Below, piece after piece: positions 32,001 through 46,100 of a stretch of DNA of 64,000 bases. The DNA comes from Aristolochia californica (lineage: Eukaryota > Streptophyta > Magnoliopsida > Piperales > Aristolochiaceae). The notes beneath the pieces are model-generated. The model was given only the letters and a program-made list of their open reading frames with translations, was not told where the DNA came from and did no database searches. The stretch is from positions 26,913,610 through 26,977,609 of the forward strand of contig JARWKL010000004.1 of NCBI GenBank assembly GCA_029961685.1. Reading direction: 5' to 3'. How positions within the stretch are numbered: the stretch's first letter is position 1; each line of letters starts with the position of its first letter. A program made the position numbers and the translations under genes.

Positions 32001-33331
32001 AGCATCACGAGTTACCAACAGGCGTAGGAATTAATTAATGTGATTTTCAATTTCCTTGTAATTGTTTTTGGTTTGGGTTTGACTTTGGTTTGGGTTGGTT
32101 TAGCATTTATTGGTTTGACCCAAGGGGTCTAAAGTGTTTGGGCGTCCTCAACCCTATTTAAGGGGGCGACTAGGGTAATGAGAAAGTAGCAATTGATTCT
32201 ACTTTAGCCTAGAGTAAATTAGATAAACAGGTCTAGAGCTCCTTCAAGGTCTCTCCCGTTTTTCCCCAATTCATTTCCGAAATCTCCTTTTCCGAAATTC
32301 AATCTTCATCATTCCATCATTCTATCTCAACGTCAAGCAAGGCAATGGAAGGAAGAGAAGAGAGGAGGTTGACAAGATCCATGGCTCATTGAGGAACCTA
32401 ACAATGTGGTATCAGACAGGTCCACCCTAGTTGATTCCTCTTCTCCATAGGACATACGTCAAGTACTTTCAGAACTTCAACAACGATCCACTCTTCAAGG
32501 TACTAAAATTTCTCACATCCATAATACATTACATACGCTGGAATCATCTCTCCAAACAGTCATCCGACAACTTGTTGAAATTCAATCACCAATGCCACCA
32601 CCAGCCACCAACTTTCAACCACAACCAGTACATCACCAACACTTCACGCCACCACCAAACCCACCACTGTGCCAACCACCTGTGCCCATGGCTACTCACG
32701 CACAAGGACCAACCATGGCTCCAAGGTACTTTAAACTTAACTTTCCTACATATGATGGCTCAAAAGATCCTTTACTTTGGTTCACCAAATGTGAACAATT
32801 CTTCTATCATCAACAAACGGTGGAAATGGACAAGGTTACATTGGTCGCCTACCACCTGCTCGATGAAACGCTCATGTGGTTCCATCACTATCGAAATGTC
32901 CATTCCACTCAGGATTGGCTACACTTTAAACATGCTTGTCTGTCGAGATTCGGACCTCTAGCTAGCAGCAACCCAGTGGGGGAATTGATCAACTTTAAAC
33001 AGACAAGCACCTTAGAAGTGTACCACAAAACGTTCCAAGAAAGGTTGGTCCTAGCCAGTGAATTTGTTTCTCCTCACCTACATGTTCAGATTTTTAATGC
33101 TGGATTGACAGAGGTGGTTAGGTTGGAAGTGGAATTACTTGGTTCAACAGATTTGGACTCAGCAATGAATTATGCCAGGGATGTGGAACACAAACAGAGA
33201 GTTCTAAAAGAATCTTTACACCGAAAACCATTTTGGAACAACAGAATACAGGGTACTGTATTTGGTCCACGCTTTGGGTCCTCTGCCCATAACTGAGCAG
33301 ATCAGTCTACCAGTGTGCCTCCCCACACTCT
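32001..33331 (+). mobile_element. Ty3/Gypsy fragment: LTR 3' part, primer site and gag
   Basis: An LTR-like region ends 'cctaaca' at 32,403, has a TATA-like 'ctatttaaggg' at about 32,152, and is followed by a primer binding site 'tggtatcagaca' at 32,407-32,418 and a gag frame. The LTR start is not certain. Everything downstream of gag is missing, and the satellite resumes at about 33,332 at a different point of the monomer. So this is not a clean insertion: satellite sequence was lost or rearranged. Confidence 0.75.
32452..33296 (+). pseudogene. Ty3/Gypsy gag polyprotein fragment (Retrotrans_gag)
   Basis: The frame is open from 'gacatacgtcaagta' (32,452); the first Met of the continuous frame is at 32,592. 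The N-terminal part is Gln/Leu/Ser-rich and helical ('LSELQQRSTLQGTK'). A Pro/His/Gln-rich linker (32,592-32,720) follows, then the gag core with 'LNFPTYDGSKDPLLWFTKCE', 'AYHLLDETLMWFHHY' and 'FKQTSTLEVYHKTFQERL'. This order is that of plant Gypsy gag. The expected start upstream looks lost: a stop codon sits at 32,449-32,451 next to an ATG-like 'ccatag'. The frame stops at 33,296 before any CCHC knuckle. No protease or polymerase follows. Confidence 0.85.
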
Positions 33332-34157
33332 TCCACTTTCCTATTATCTCGTAAACATGATGATATAGGCAAAGAGATCAAAACAAAATAAAAATTTTAG
33401 AGTTTATGTATAGACAAAATTAAAAAAATTTACCAATGTAAATAGAGAAAATTTATTCACACACATCAAATGAATGCAAAAGTTTTGTTGTCAGAGTTTG
33501 GAAAATTCCCAAGTTCAACCGTAATGGCTTGGAATTTGATAAGAAATAGATTTCTAATTCCTCCTAACATGTTTTAAATAATGAAAAACATGCTTGAAAA
33601 ATATTAAAGATGCAAATGCCCTATGGATAAAAACCTTTTAATGAGAACAAATAATGCTTATTAAATTCTCATGTGAATGTGCGGTGGGATATTTAGCCGA
33701 GTCAAACAAGCCATTATTTTGCCCATTTAAAAAATGCTGACATAACAATCATAGATTATTTTGAAAGTGATTTATCGGTCAATCAAGCATAACAGGCTAT
33801 ATCTTTGTAAGAAATAACTTATGGATTGGGAGTCAACACTCAGTTAAAAATCTCCCGCCTCATCCCTTTTCCTGCTGATTGCAAAACCTAATTTATAAAA
33901 ATTAAAAGGGTTTATAATCCATAAAAGTTACAAAGATTTTTTGGAAATACTCTCACAACATTTGTTCTTTTCCATTCCATTTTAGATGTATACTTTTTTC
34001 ATAAATCAAAACTTAGAGTTTTAACTTTCCAATTGTCTAGTAAACAAGAAGATAAAAGTCAATAGATCACAACGAAAAATAAAAAAATTAGAGTTTATGA
34101 GTGGAAAAAATTAAAAACAATAACAAATGTAAGTAAAGAAAATTTATTCACACACCC
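33332..34157 (+). repeat. Satellite array, segment 5 (S2, forward, next to the inversion)
   Basis: Forward monomer sequence with the landmark at about 33,877. It carries S2 markers ('tgttgtcagag', 'aatgccctatgg', 'ccattccattttag') like the reversed array, and unlike the preceding S1 segment. Confidence 0.9.
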
Positions 34158-34170
34158 AATCCATTATCTT
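34150..34170. other. Satellite inversion junction
   Basis: Left of about 34,157 the text is the forward monomer 'gaaaatttattcacacac'. Right of it the text is the reverse complement of another part of the monomer ('cttgtttacgagagaatcgg' type, then 'actcaaagttttgattta'). All monomers left of the point are forward and all to the right are reverse. No inserted element lies at the junction; a 1-5-bp ambiguous 'ccaat' joins the two. Confidence 0.95.
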
Positions 34171-37100
34171 ATTGTTTATGAGAGAATCGAAAAAGGAAAA
34201 CTCAAAGTTTTGATTTAAGAAAAAAGTGTACATCTAAAATGGAATGGAAATTCAAAAATGTAGAGAGAGATCATTCATAAAATCTTTGTACCTTTTATGG
34301 ATTTTAAACTCTTTTAGTTTCCATATATTAGGTTTTTCAATTGTCGGGAAAAGGTGGATGCATGAGATTTTTAACTGAATGTTGACACCCAATCCGTAAG
34401 TCACTTCTTACAAAAATATAGCCCGTTATGCATGATTGACCGATAAATCACTTTACAAATCATCTGTGATTGTTAGCTCAACTTTTTTTAAATGGGCAAA
34501 ATAATGGCTTGTTCAACTAGGGTAAATATCCCACCGCACGTTCACTTGAAAATTAAATGAGCATTTGTTGTTCGCTTTAAAAGGTTTGGATCCATAGGGC
34601 ATTTGCATCTTTAAAAGGTTTGGATCCATAAGGCATTTGCATATTTAAAACATGTTAGGATCAATTAGAAATCTCTTTCTTATCAAATTCCAAGCCATAA
34701 AGATTGAACTAGTGGAATTTCCCGAACTTGGACAACAAAACTTTTGTGTTCATTTGTGGTGTGTGAATAAATTTTCTTTATTTACATTTGTGATTTTTTA
34801 AAATTATCTCCATACATAAACTCTAAAATTTTCATTTTGTTGCGATCTATTTGCCTTTATCTTCTAGTTTACGAGAGAATCGGTAAGTGAAAACTCAAAG
34901 TTTTGATTTAAGAAAATAGTCTACATCTAAAATGGAAAGGAAATGCACAAATTTAGAGAGAGATAATTCCAAAAAGTCTCAGTAACTTTTAGCGATTGCA
35001 AACTCATTTAGTTTTTATATATTAGGTTTTGTTATGATCCGAAAAAGGGAGAGGCCGGGGATTTTTAACTGAGTGTTGACTCCCAATCCATAAGTCATTT
35101 CTTACAAAACAAATAGCCCACTATGCATGATTGAACGATAAATCACTTCACAAATCTTCTGTAATAGTTAGGTCAGCATTTTGTAAACGTGCAAAATAAT
35201 GGCTTGTTTGACTCGGGAAAATATCGCACCGCACGTTTACTTGAGAATTTAATGAGCATTTGTTGTTTGCTTTAAAAAAAATTTGATCTATAGGGCATTT
35301 GCATCTTTAACATGTTTCAAGCTTGCATATCCATATTTAAAACATGTTAGGATCACTTAGAAATATTCTTCCTATCAAATTCCATGCCATTAGGGTTGAA
35401 CTAATGAAATTTCCCAAACTTGGACAACAAAACTTTTGTGTTCGTTTGTGGTTTGTAAATAAATTTTCTTTCTTACATTTGTATTGTTTTTAATTTTTTC
35501 CATACATAAACTCTAAAATTTTCATTTTTTTATGCTGTGTTTGCCTTTATCTTCTAGTTTATGAGAGATTCGAAGAGTGAAAACTCAAAGTTTTTATTTA
35601 AGAAAAAAATGTACATCTAAAATGGAATAGAAATGCACAAATGTAGGCAGGGGATTTTTAACTGATTGTTGACTCCAAATCCATAAGTCATTTCTTACAA
35701 AAAAAAAAGCCCGTTACACATGATTGACCGATAAATCACTTTACAAGTCATTTATGATTGTTAGGTCAGCTTTTTGTAAGTCGGCAAAATAGTGGCTTGT
35801 TTGACTTTGGTAAACATCCCACCATACATTCACTTGAGAATTTAATGAGAATTTGTTGTTCACTTTAAAAGGTTTGGATCCATAGGGAATTTGCATCTTT
35901 AGTATTTTTTCAAGAATGCATATCCATATTTAAAACATGTTAGGATCAATTAGAAATCTCTTTCTTATCAAATTCACCGCCATTAGGGTTGAACTTGTGG
36001 AATTTCAAAAATTTGGACAACAAAACTTTTGTGTTCATTTGTTGAGTGTGAATAAATTTTCTTTACTTACATTTGCTTTTTTTTTTTAAATTTTTTCCAG
36101 TCATAAACTCTAAAAAATTCATTTTGTTGTGATCTATTTGCCTGTATCTTCTTGTTTACGAGGGATTGCATATTCTTTTTGTTTTTATATATTTGGTTTT
36201 GCAATGATCGGGAAAAGGGGGAGGCCGGTGATTTTTAACTAATTGTTGACTCCCAATCCGTAAGTAATTTCTTAAAAAAACATTGCCCGTTATGCATGAG
36301 TGATCGATAAATCACTTTACTAATCATCTGTGATTTGTCGGTCAAGTTTTTTTAAATGGTCAAAATAATGGCTTGTTTGACTCGGGTAAACATCCCACCA
36401 CACGTTCTCTTGAGAATTTAATGAACATTTTTTTTTCGCTTTAAAAGGTTTAGATCTATAGGGCATTTGCATCTTTAACATGTTTCAAGCATGCATATCC
36501 ATATTTAAAACATGTTAGGATCAATTAGAAATCTCTTTCCTATCCAATTGCAAGCCATTAGGGTTGAGCTAGATGAATTTCCCAAACTTGGACAACAAAG
36601 CTTTTGTGTTCGTTTGTGGTGTGTGAATAAATTTTCTTTACATACTTTTGTTATTGTTTTTAATTTTTTCCATACATAAACTCAAATTTTTTTATTTTGT
36701 TGTAATTTATTTGCCTTAATCTTCTAATTTACGAGAGAATCAGAAAGGGAAAACTCAAAGTTTTGATTTAAGAAAAAAGTGTACTTCTAAAATGGAAAGG
36801 AAATACACAAATGTAGAGAGAGCTAATTCCAAAAAGTCTCTGTAACTTTTATGAATTTCAAACTCTATTAGTTTTTATAAATTAGGGTTTGCAATGATCG
36901 GGAAAAGGGGGAGGCCAGGGATTTTTAACTGAGTGTTGACTCCTAATCCATAAGTCATTGCTTAAAAAACCATAGCCTGCTACGCATGATTAACTGATAA
37001 ATCACTTTACAAATCATTTGTAGTTGTTAGGTCAGCTTTTTTTAAATGGGCAAACAAATGGCTTGTTTGACCGATGTAAATATGCCATTGCACGTTCACT

Positions 37101-40100
37101 TGAGAATTTAATGATCATTTATTGTTTTGTTTAAATGGTTTGGATCCATAGGGCATTTGCATCTTTAACATGTTTCAAACATATTCATATTTAAAACATT
37201 TTAGGATCTCTTTCTTATCAAATTCAGAGCCATTAGGGTTGAGCTAGAGGAATTTCCCAACCTTGGACAACAAAACTTTTGTGTTCGTTTGTGGTGTGTG
37301 AATAAATTTTCTATACTTTTATTTTTTATTGTTTTTAATTTTTTCCATACGTAAACTCTAAAAATTTCATTTTGTTGTCATGTATTTTGTCTTTATCTTC
37401 TTGTTTATGAGAGAATCGGATAGTGAAAACTCAAAGTTTTGATTTAAGAAAAAATTGTACATCTAAAAAGGAGTGGAAATGCACAAATTTAGAGAGAGCT
37501 ACTTCCAAAAAGTCTCTGTAACTTTTAGGGATTGCAAACTCTTTTAGTTTTTATATATTAGGTATTGCAATGATAGGGAAAAGGGGGAGGAGAGGGATTT
37601 TTAAATGATTGTTGACACCAAATCCATAAGTCTTTTCTCAAAAAAACAAAGCCTATTACGCATGATAGACCGATAAATCACTTTACAAGTCATCTCTGAT
37701 TGTTAGGTCAGCTTTTTGTAAATGGGCAAAATAATGGCTTGTTTGCCTCGAGTAAATATCCCATCGCACGTTCACTTGAGAATTTAATGAGTATTTGTTG
37801 TTCGCTTTAAAAGTTTTGCATCCATTGGGAATTTGCATCTTTAATATTTTTTCAAGAATGCATATCCATATTTAAAACATGTTAGGACAAATTAGAAATC
37901 TCTATCTTGAAAAATTCACCACCATTAGGGTTGAACTTGTGGAATTTCCAAAACTTGGACAATAAAACTTTTGTGTTCATTTGTTGTGTGTGAATAGATT
38001 TTCTTTTCTTACATTTGCTTTTTTTTTTTAATTTTTTCCACACATAAACTCTAAAATTTTCATTTTGTTGTGATCTATTTGCCTGTATCTTCTTGTTTAT
38101 TAGCGAATCGGAAAGTGAAAACTCAACGTTTTGATTTAAGAAAAAAATGTACATCTAAAATGGAATGGAAATGCAAAAATGTGGAGAGAGATAATTCCAA
38201 GAAGTCTCTGGAACTTTTAGGGATTGCAAATTCTTTTAGTTTTTATATATTTGGTTTTGCAATGATCGGGAAAAGGGTGAGGCCGATGAGTTTTAACTGA
38301 CTGTTGACTCCCAATCAATAAGTAATTTCATACAAAAACATAACCTGTTACACATGATTGATCGATAAATCATTTTACTAATCATCTGTGATTGTTAGGT
38401 CAGCTTTTTGTAAATGGGCAAAATAATGGCTTGTTTGACTCCGGTAAACATCCCACCGCACGTGCACATTAGAATTTAATGAGTAGTTTTTGTTTGCTTT
38501 AAAAGGTTTAAATCGAAAGGGCATTTTCATCTTTAACATGTTTCAAGCATGCATATCCATATTTAAAACATGTTAGGATCAATTAAAAATCTCTCTCCTA
38601 TCAAATTGCATGCCATTAGGGTTGAGCTAGACGAATTTCCCAAACTTGGACAACAAAAATTTTGTGTTCGTTTGTGGCGTGTGAATAAATTTTCTTTACT
38701 TACATTTGTTATTGTTTTTAATGTTTTCCTTACATAAACTCTAAAATTTTCATTTAGTTGTGATGTATTTCCCTTTAGCTTCTTGTTTACTAGAGAATCG
38801 GAAAGTGAAAACTCAAAGTTTTGATTTAAGAAAAAAATGTACATCTAAAATGGAAAGGAAATGAACAAATGTAGAGAGAGATAATTCCAAAAAGTCTTTG
38901 TAACTTTTAAGGATTGCAAACTCTTTTTGAGTTTATTAATGAGGTTTTGAAAAGATCTGGAAAAGGGGGAGGCCAGGAATTTTTAACTGAGTGTTGACTC
39001 CCTATCCATAAGTCATTTATTGCAAAAACATAGCCTGGTATGCATGATTTAAATATAAATCGCTATACAAATCATTTGTGATTGTTAGGTCAGCTTTTTG
39101 TAAATGGGCAAAATAATGGCTTGTTTGACTCGGGTAAATTTCCCACCACACATTCACTTGAGAATTGAAGGAGCAGTTGTTGTTACATGCATATCCATAT
39201 TTAAAACATGTTTGGATCAATTATAATTCTCTTTCTTCTCAAATTCCAAGCCATTAGGGTTGAACTAGTGGAATTTCCCAAACTTAGACAAAAAACATTT
39301 TGTGTTCGTTTGTGGTATGAGAATAAATTTTCTTTACTTACATTTGTTTTTGTTTTTAATTTTTTCCATTCATATAACTCTAAAATTTTTATTTCGTTGT
39401 AATCTATTTGCATGTATCTTATTGTATACGTGAGAATCGAAAAGTGGAAACTCAAAGTTTTGATTTAAGAAAAAAGTATACATCTAAAATGGAATGGAAA
39501 TGAAAAAATGTGGTGAGAGATAATTCCAAGAAGACTCTGTAACTCTTAGGGTTTGCAAATTCTTTTCGTTTTTTTATATCAAGTTTTGTAAAGATCGGGA
39601 AAAGGGGGAGGCAGGGGATTTTTAACTGAGTGTTGACTCCCAATCAATAAGTCATTTCTTACAAAAACATAGCCGTTACACATTATTGAATGATTAATCA
39701 CTTTACAAATGATTTGTGGTTATTAGGTCAGCCTTTTGTAAATGGGTAAAATAATGGCTTGTTTGACTCCGGTAAATATCCCATCGTACGTTCACTTGAG
39801 AATTTAATGAGCTTTTGTTGTTCACTTTAAAATGTTTGGATCCATAGGGCATTTGCATCTTTAACATTTTTTCAAGCATGCATATCCATATTTAAAACAT
39901 GTTAGGATCAATTAGAATTCTCTTTCTTATCAAATTCCAAGCCATTAGGGTTGAACTAGTTGAAATTCCCAAACTTGGACCACAAAACATTTTTGTTCGT
40001 TTGTGGTGTGTGAATAAATTTTCTTTACTTACATTTTTAAAAATTTCATTTTGTTGTGAAATATTTTGCCTTTATCTTCTTTTTTACGAGAGAATCAGAA

Positions 40101-43100
40101 AGTGAAAACTCAAAGTTTTCATTTAAGAAAAACTGTACATCTAAAATGGAATGATAATACATAAATGTAGAAAGAAATAATTCCAAAAAGTCTCTGTAAC
40201 TTTTATGGATTGCAAACTCTTTAAGTTTTTATATATTAGGTTTTGCAATGATCGAGAAAAGGGGAGGCGGGGGATTTTTAACTGAGTGTTGACTCCCAAT
40301 CCATATGTCATTTCTTACAAAAACGTAGCCCCTTTTGCATGATTGATCGATAAATCACTTTAAAAATCATCTGTGATTATTAGGTTAGCTTTTTGTAAAA
40401 GAGCAAAATAATGGCTTGTTTGACTCAGGTAAATATCCCACCATACGTTCACTTGAGAATTTAATGAGCATTTATCGTTCGCTTTAAAAGGTTTGGATCC
40501 AAAGGGCATTTGCATCTTTACTATGTTTCAAGAATATACATCCATATTTAAAATATGTTAGGATCAGTTACAAATCTCTTTCTTACCAAATTCCAAGCCA
40601 TTAGGGTTGAACTAGTGGAATTGCCCAAACTTGGACAACAAAACTTTTGTGTTCGTTTGTGGTGTGTGAATACATTTTCTTTATTTACATTATTTTTTTT
40701 TTTAATTTTTTCCATACATAAACTCTAAAATTTTTATTTAGTTGTGATATTTTTTGCCTTTATCTTCTTGTTTACGAGAGAATCGGAAAGTGAAAACTCA
40801 AAGTTTTTATTTAAAAAAAAAGTTTACATCTAAAAAGGAATTGAAATGCACAAATTTGGAGAGAGATAATTCCAAGAAGTCTCTGTAACTTTTAGGGATT
40901 GCAAATTCTTTTAGTTTTTATAAATTAGGTTTTGCTGTGTTCAGGAAAAGAGCGAGGCTCAGGATTTTTAATTGAGTGTTGACACCCAATCCATAAGTCA
41001 TTTCTTACAAAAACATAGCTTGTTAAGCCTGATGGACTGATAAATCACTTTACAATTGATATGTGATTGTTCGGTCAACTTTTTTTAAATGGGCAAAATA
41101 ATGGCTTGCTTGACTCGGGTACATATCCAACCGCACGTTCACTTGAGAATTTAATGAGAATTTTTTGTTAGATTTAAAAGGATTGGATCCATATGGCATT
41201 TGCATATTTAACATTTATCAAGAATGCATATCTATATTTAAAACATGTTAGCATCAATTAGAAATCTTTTTCTTTTCAAATTCCAAGCCATTACGGTTGA
41301 ACTAGTGGAATTTCCCAAACTTGGACAACAAAACTTTTGTGTTCATTTGTGGTGTGTGAAAATATTTTATTTACTTACATTTGTTATTTTTTTTAATCTT
41401 TTACATTCTTGTACTCTAAATTTTTCTTTTTTGTGTGATCTATTTGTCTTTATCTCTTTGTTTACGAGAGAATCGGAAAGTGAAAACTCAAAGTTTTGAT
41501 TTAAGAAAAATGTGTACATCTAAAATGGAAAGGAAATGCACAAATTTAGAGAGATATAATTCCAAAAAGTCTTTATAACTTTTAGGGATTGCAAACTCTT
41601 TTAGTTTTTATATATTGCGTTTTGCAATGATTGGGAAAAGGGGGAGGGGGAGGGGGGGAATTTTACCTGAGTGTTGGGGGGAATTTTTAACTGAGTGTTG
41701 ACTCCCAATCCATAAGTCATTTCTTACAAAAACATAGTCCGTTACACATGATTGACCGATAAATCTCTTTAAAAATCAAATGTGATTGTTAGGTCAGCTT
41801 TTTTTAATTGGGCAAAATAATGTCTTGTTTGACTCGGGTAAATATCCAACCGCACGTTCACTTGAGAATTTAAGAAGCATTTGTTGTTTTCTTTAAAAGG
41901 TTTGGATCCATAGGGCATTTGGATCTTTAACATGTTTCAAGCATGCATATCCATATTTAAAACATGTTATGATCAATTACAAATCTCTTTCTTATCAAAT
42001 TCCAAGCCACTAGGTTTGAACTAGTAGAATTTCGCAAACTTGGATAACAAAACTTTTGTGTTTGTTTGTGGCGTGTGAATAAATTTTTTTTACTTACGTC
42101 TTTTATAGTTTTTAATTTTTCCCATACAAAACTCTAAAATTTTCATTTTGTTCTGATCTGTTTACTTATATCGTCATGTTTACGAGAGAATCAAAAAGTG
42201 AAAACTCAAACTTTTGATTTAAGAAATACGTGTACATCTAAAATGGACCGAAAATGCACAAATGTAGAGAGATAAATCTCTATAACTTTTAGGGATTGCA
42301 AACTCTTTAAGTTTTTATATATTAGGTTTTACAATGATCGAAAAATGGGGAGGTAGGGGATTGTTAACTGAGTGTTGACTTCCAATCCATAAGTCATTTC
42401 TTAAAAAAACATAGCCCATTACTCATGATTGACCGATAAATCACTTTACAAATCACCTGTGATTCTTAGGTCAGCTTTTTATAAATGGGCAAAATAATGG
42501 CTTGTTTGACTCGGGTAAATATCCCACCGCACGTTCACTTCAGAATTTAATTTGCATTTGTTGTTCACTTTAAATTTTTGGATCCATAGGGTATTTGCAT
42601 CTTTAACATGTTTCAAGCATGCATATCCATATTTTAAACATGTTAGGATCAATTAGAAATTTCTTTCTTATCAAATTCTAAGCCATTAGGGTTGAACGAG
42701 TGGAATTTCCCAAACTTGGACAACAAAACTTTTGTGTTCGATTGTGGTGTTTTTAAGATTTTCCATACATAAACTCTAAATTTTTCATTTTATTGTGATC
42801 TATTTGCCATTATTTTCTTATTTACGAGAGAATTGGAAAGTGAAAACTCAAAGTTTTGATTTAATAAAAAAGTGTACATATAAAATGGAATGGAAATGCA
42901 TAAATCTAGAGAGAGATAATTCCAAAAATTCTTTGTGACTTTTAAGAATTGCAAACTCTTTTAGTTTTTATATATTAGGTTTTACAATGATAGGGAAAAG
43001 GGGGAGGCGGGGGATGTTTAACTCAGTGTTGACTCCCAATCCATAAGTCATTTCTTACATAAAGCATAACCCGTTACATATGATTGACCGATAAATCACT

Positions 43101-46100
43101 TTACAAATCATCTGTGATTGTTAGGTCAACTTTTAGTAAATGGACAAATTAGTGGCTTGTTTGACTCGGGTAAATATCCCACCGCACGTTCACTTGAGAA
43201 TTTAATGAGCATTTGTTATTTGCTTTAAAGGTTTGAATCAATTGGGCATTTGCATCTTTAACATGTTTCAAGCATGCATATCCATATTTAAAATATGTTA
43301 GGATCAATTAGAAATCTTTTTCTTATCAAATTCCAAGCCATTAGGGATGAACTAGTGGAATTTCCAAAACTTGGACAACAAAACTTTTGTATTCATTTGT
43401 GGTGTGTGAATAAATTCTCATTACTTACATTTGTTATTGTTGTTAATTTTTCCATACATAAACTCTAAAATTTTGATTTTGTTGTGATCTTTTTGCCTTT
43501 ATCTTCTTGTTTACGAGAGAATCTTAAAGTGAAAAAGCTAAGTTTTGATTGAAGAAAAAAGTGTGCATCAAAAATGGAATGGAAATGCACAAATTTAGAG
43601 AGAGATAATTCCAAAAAGTCTATGTAACTTTTAGGGAAGGCAAACTCTTTTTGTTTTCAAATATTAGGTCTTGCAATGATCTGGAAGAGGGGGAGGCGAG
43701 GGATTTTTTACTTAGTGTTGACTCCCAATCCATAAGTCATTTCTTACAAAAACATACCCTTTTACGCTTGATTGACGGATAAATCATTTTACAAATCATC
43801 TATTACTGTTAGGTCAGCTTTTTTTAAATGGGCAAAATAATAACTTGTTTGACTTCGGTAAACATCCCACCACACGTTTACTTGAGAATTTAATGAGCAT
43901 TTGTTGTTCGCTTTAAAATATTTGGATCCATAGGGTATTTGCATCTTTAACATGTTTCAAGCATGCATATCTTTATTTAAAACATGTTAGGATCAATTAG
44001 AAATATCTTTCATATCAAATTCCACGCCATTAGGTTTGAACTATTGGAATTTCCCAATCTTAGACAATAAAACTTTTTGGTTCGTTTGTGGTGTGTGAAT
44101 AAATTTTATTTACTTACATTTCTTATTGTTTTTAATTTTTTCCATACATAAACTCTAAAATTTTCATTTTTTTGTGATGTATTTGCCTTAATCTTCTTTT
44201 TTACCAGTGAATCGGAAAGTGAAAACTCAATGTTTTGATTGAAGATAAAAGTGTACATCTAAAATGGAATGGAAATGCACAAATGTACAGAGAGATAATT
44301 CAAAAAAGTCTCTGTAACTTAAAGGGATTGCAAACTCTTTTAGTTTTTATTTAATATGTTTTGCAATGATCGGGAAAAGGGGGAGGTGGGGGATTTTTAA
44401 TAGAGTGTTGACTCCCAATCTATAAGTAATTTCTTATAAAAACATAGCCTATTTCACATGATTGACTGATAAATAACTTTACAAATCATCTGTGATTGTT
44501 AGGTCAACTTTTTGTAAATGGGAAAAATAATGGCTTGTTTGACTAGAATTAACATCCCTCTACACGTTTAGTTGAGAATTTAATGAGCATTTGTTGTTCG
44601 CTTGAAAAGGTTTGGATCCATAGGGTATTAGCATATTTAACATGTTTCAAGCACACATATCCATATTAAAAACATGTTAGCATCAATTAGAAATCTCTTT
44701 CTTATCTAATTCCAAGCCATTAGGGTTGAATTAGTGGAATTTTCCAAACTTAGACAACAAAAATTTTGTGTTCATTTCTGGTGTGTGAATAAATTTTCTT
44801 TACTTACATTTATTATTGTTTTTAAATTTTTCCATACATAAACTCTAAAATTTTAATTTTGTTGTGATCTATTTGCCTTTATCTTCTTGTTTACGAGAGA
44901 ATCGGAAAGTAAAGATTCAAAGTTTAGATTTCAGATAAAAAAAAGTGTACATCTAAAATAGAATGGAAATTCAAAAATTTAGAGAGAGATAATTCCAAAA
45001 AGTCTCTGTAAGTTTTAGGGATGGCAAACTCGTTTAGTTTTGATATATTAGGTTTTGCAATGATATGGAAAAGAGGGAGGTGGGGAATTTTAAACTGTGT
45101 GTTGACTCCCAATCCATAAGTTGTTGCTTAAAAAACCCTAAACCTCATTTCTTACCAAAACATAGCCCATTACGCATGATTGACTGATAAATCACTTTAC
45201 AAGTCATCTATGATTCTTAGGTCACCTTGTCGTAAATGGGCAAAATAATGGCTTGTTTGACTCGGGTAAATATCCTACCGCACGTTCACCTTAGAATTTA
45301 ATGAGCATTTCTTGTTCTCTTTAAAAAGTTTTGATCCATAGGGCATTTGCATCTTTAACATGTTTCAAGCATGCATATCTATATTTAAAACATGTTAGGA
45401 TCAATTAGAAATATCATTCTTATCAAATTCGAAGCCATTAGGGTTGACTTAGTGGAATTTCCCAAACCTAGACAACAAAACTTTTGTGTTTGTTTGTGGT
45501 GTGTGAATAAATTTTCTTTTCTTACATTTTTTATTTGTTTCCATACATAAACTCTAAAATTTTCATTTTGTTGTGACCTATTTGCCTTTATCTTCTTGTT
45601 TAAGAGAGAAATGGATAGTGAAAAATCAAAATTTGTATTTAAGGAAAAAGTGTATATCTAAAATTGAATGGAAATGCACAAATTTCAAGAGAGATAATTC
45701 CAAAAAGTCTCTGTAACTTTCAGGGATTGGAAACTCTTTTAGTTTTCATATATTAGGTTTTGCAATGATCGGGAAAAAGGCGAGGCGTGGGATTTTTAAC
45801 TGAGTGTTGACTCCCAATCCTTAAGTCATTTCTTATAAAAACATAGCCCGTTATGCTTGTTTGACCAATAAATCACTTTACAAATCATCTGTTATTGTTA
45901 GGTCAGTTTTTTGTAAATGAGCAAAATAATGGTTTGTTTCACTCGAGTAAATATCCCACCGCACGTTCACTTGAGAATTTAATGAGCATTTGTTGTTCGC
46001 TTTAAAAGGTTTGGATCCATAGGGCATTTGGATCTTTAAAATGTTTCAAGCATGCATTTCCATATTTAAAACATGTTAGGATCAATTACAAATCTCTTTC

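Noticed and set aside
32431..32961. Frame of 176 codons overlapping the Gypsy gag
   Set aside because: Alternative frame of the same DNA. The gag match is in the other frame, which continues to 33,296.
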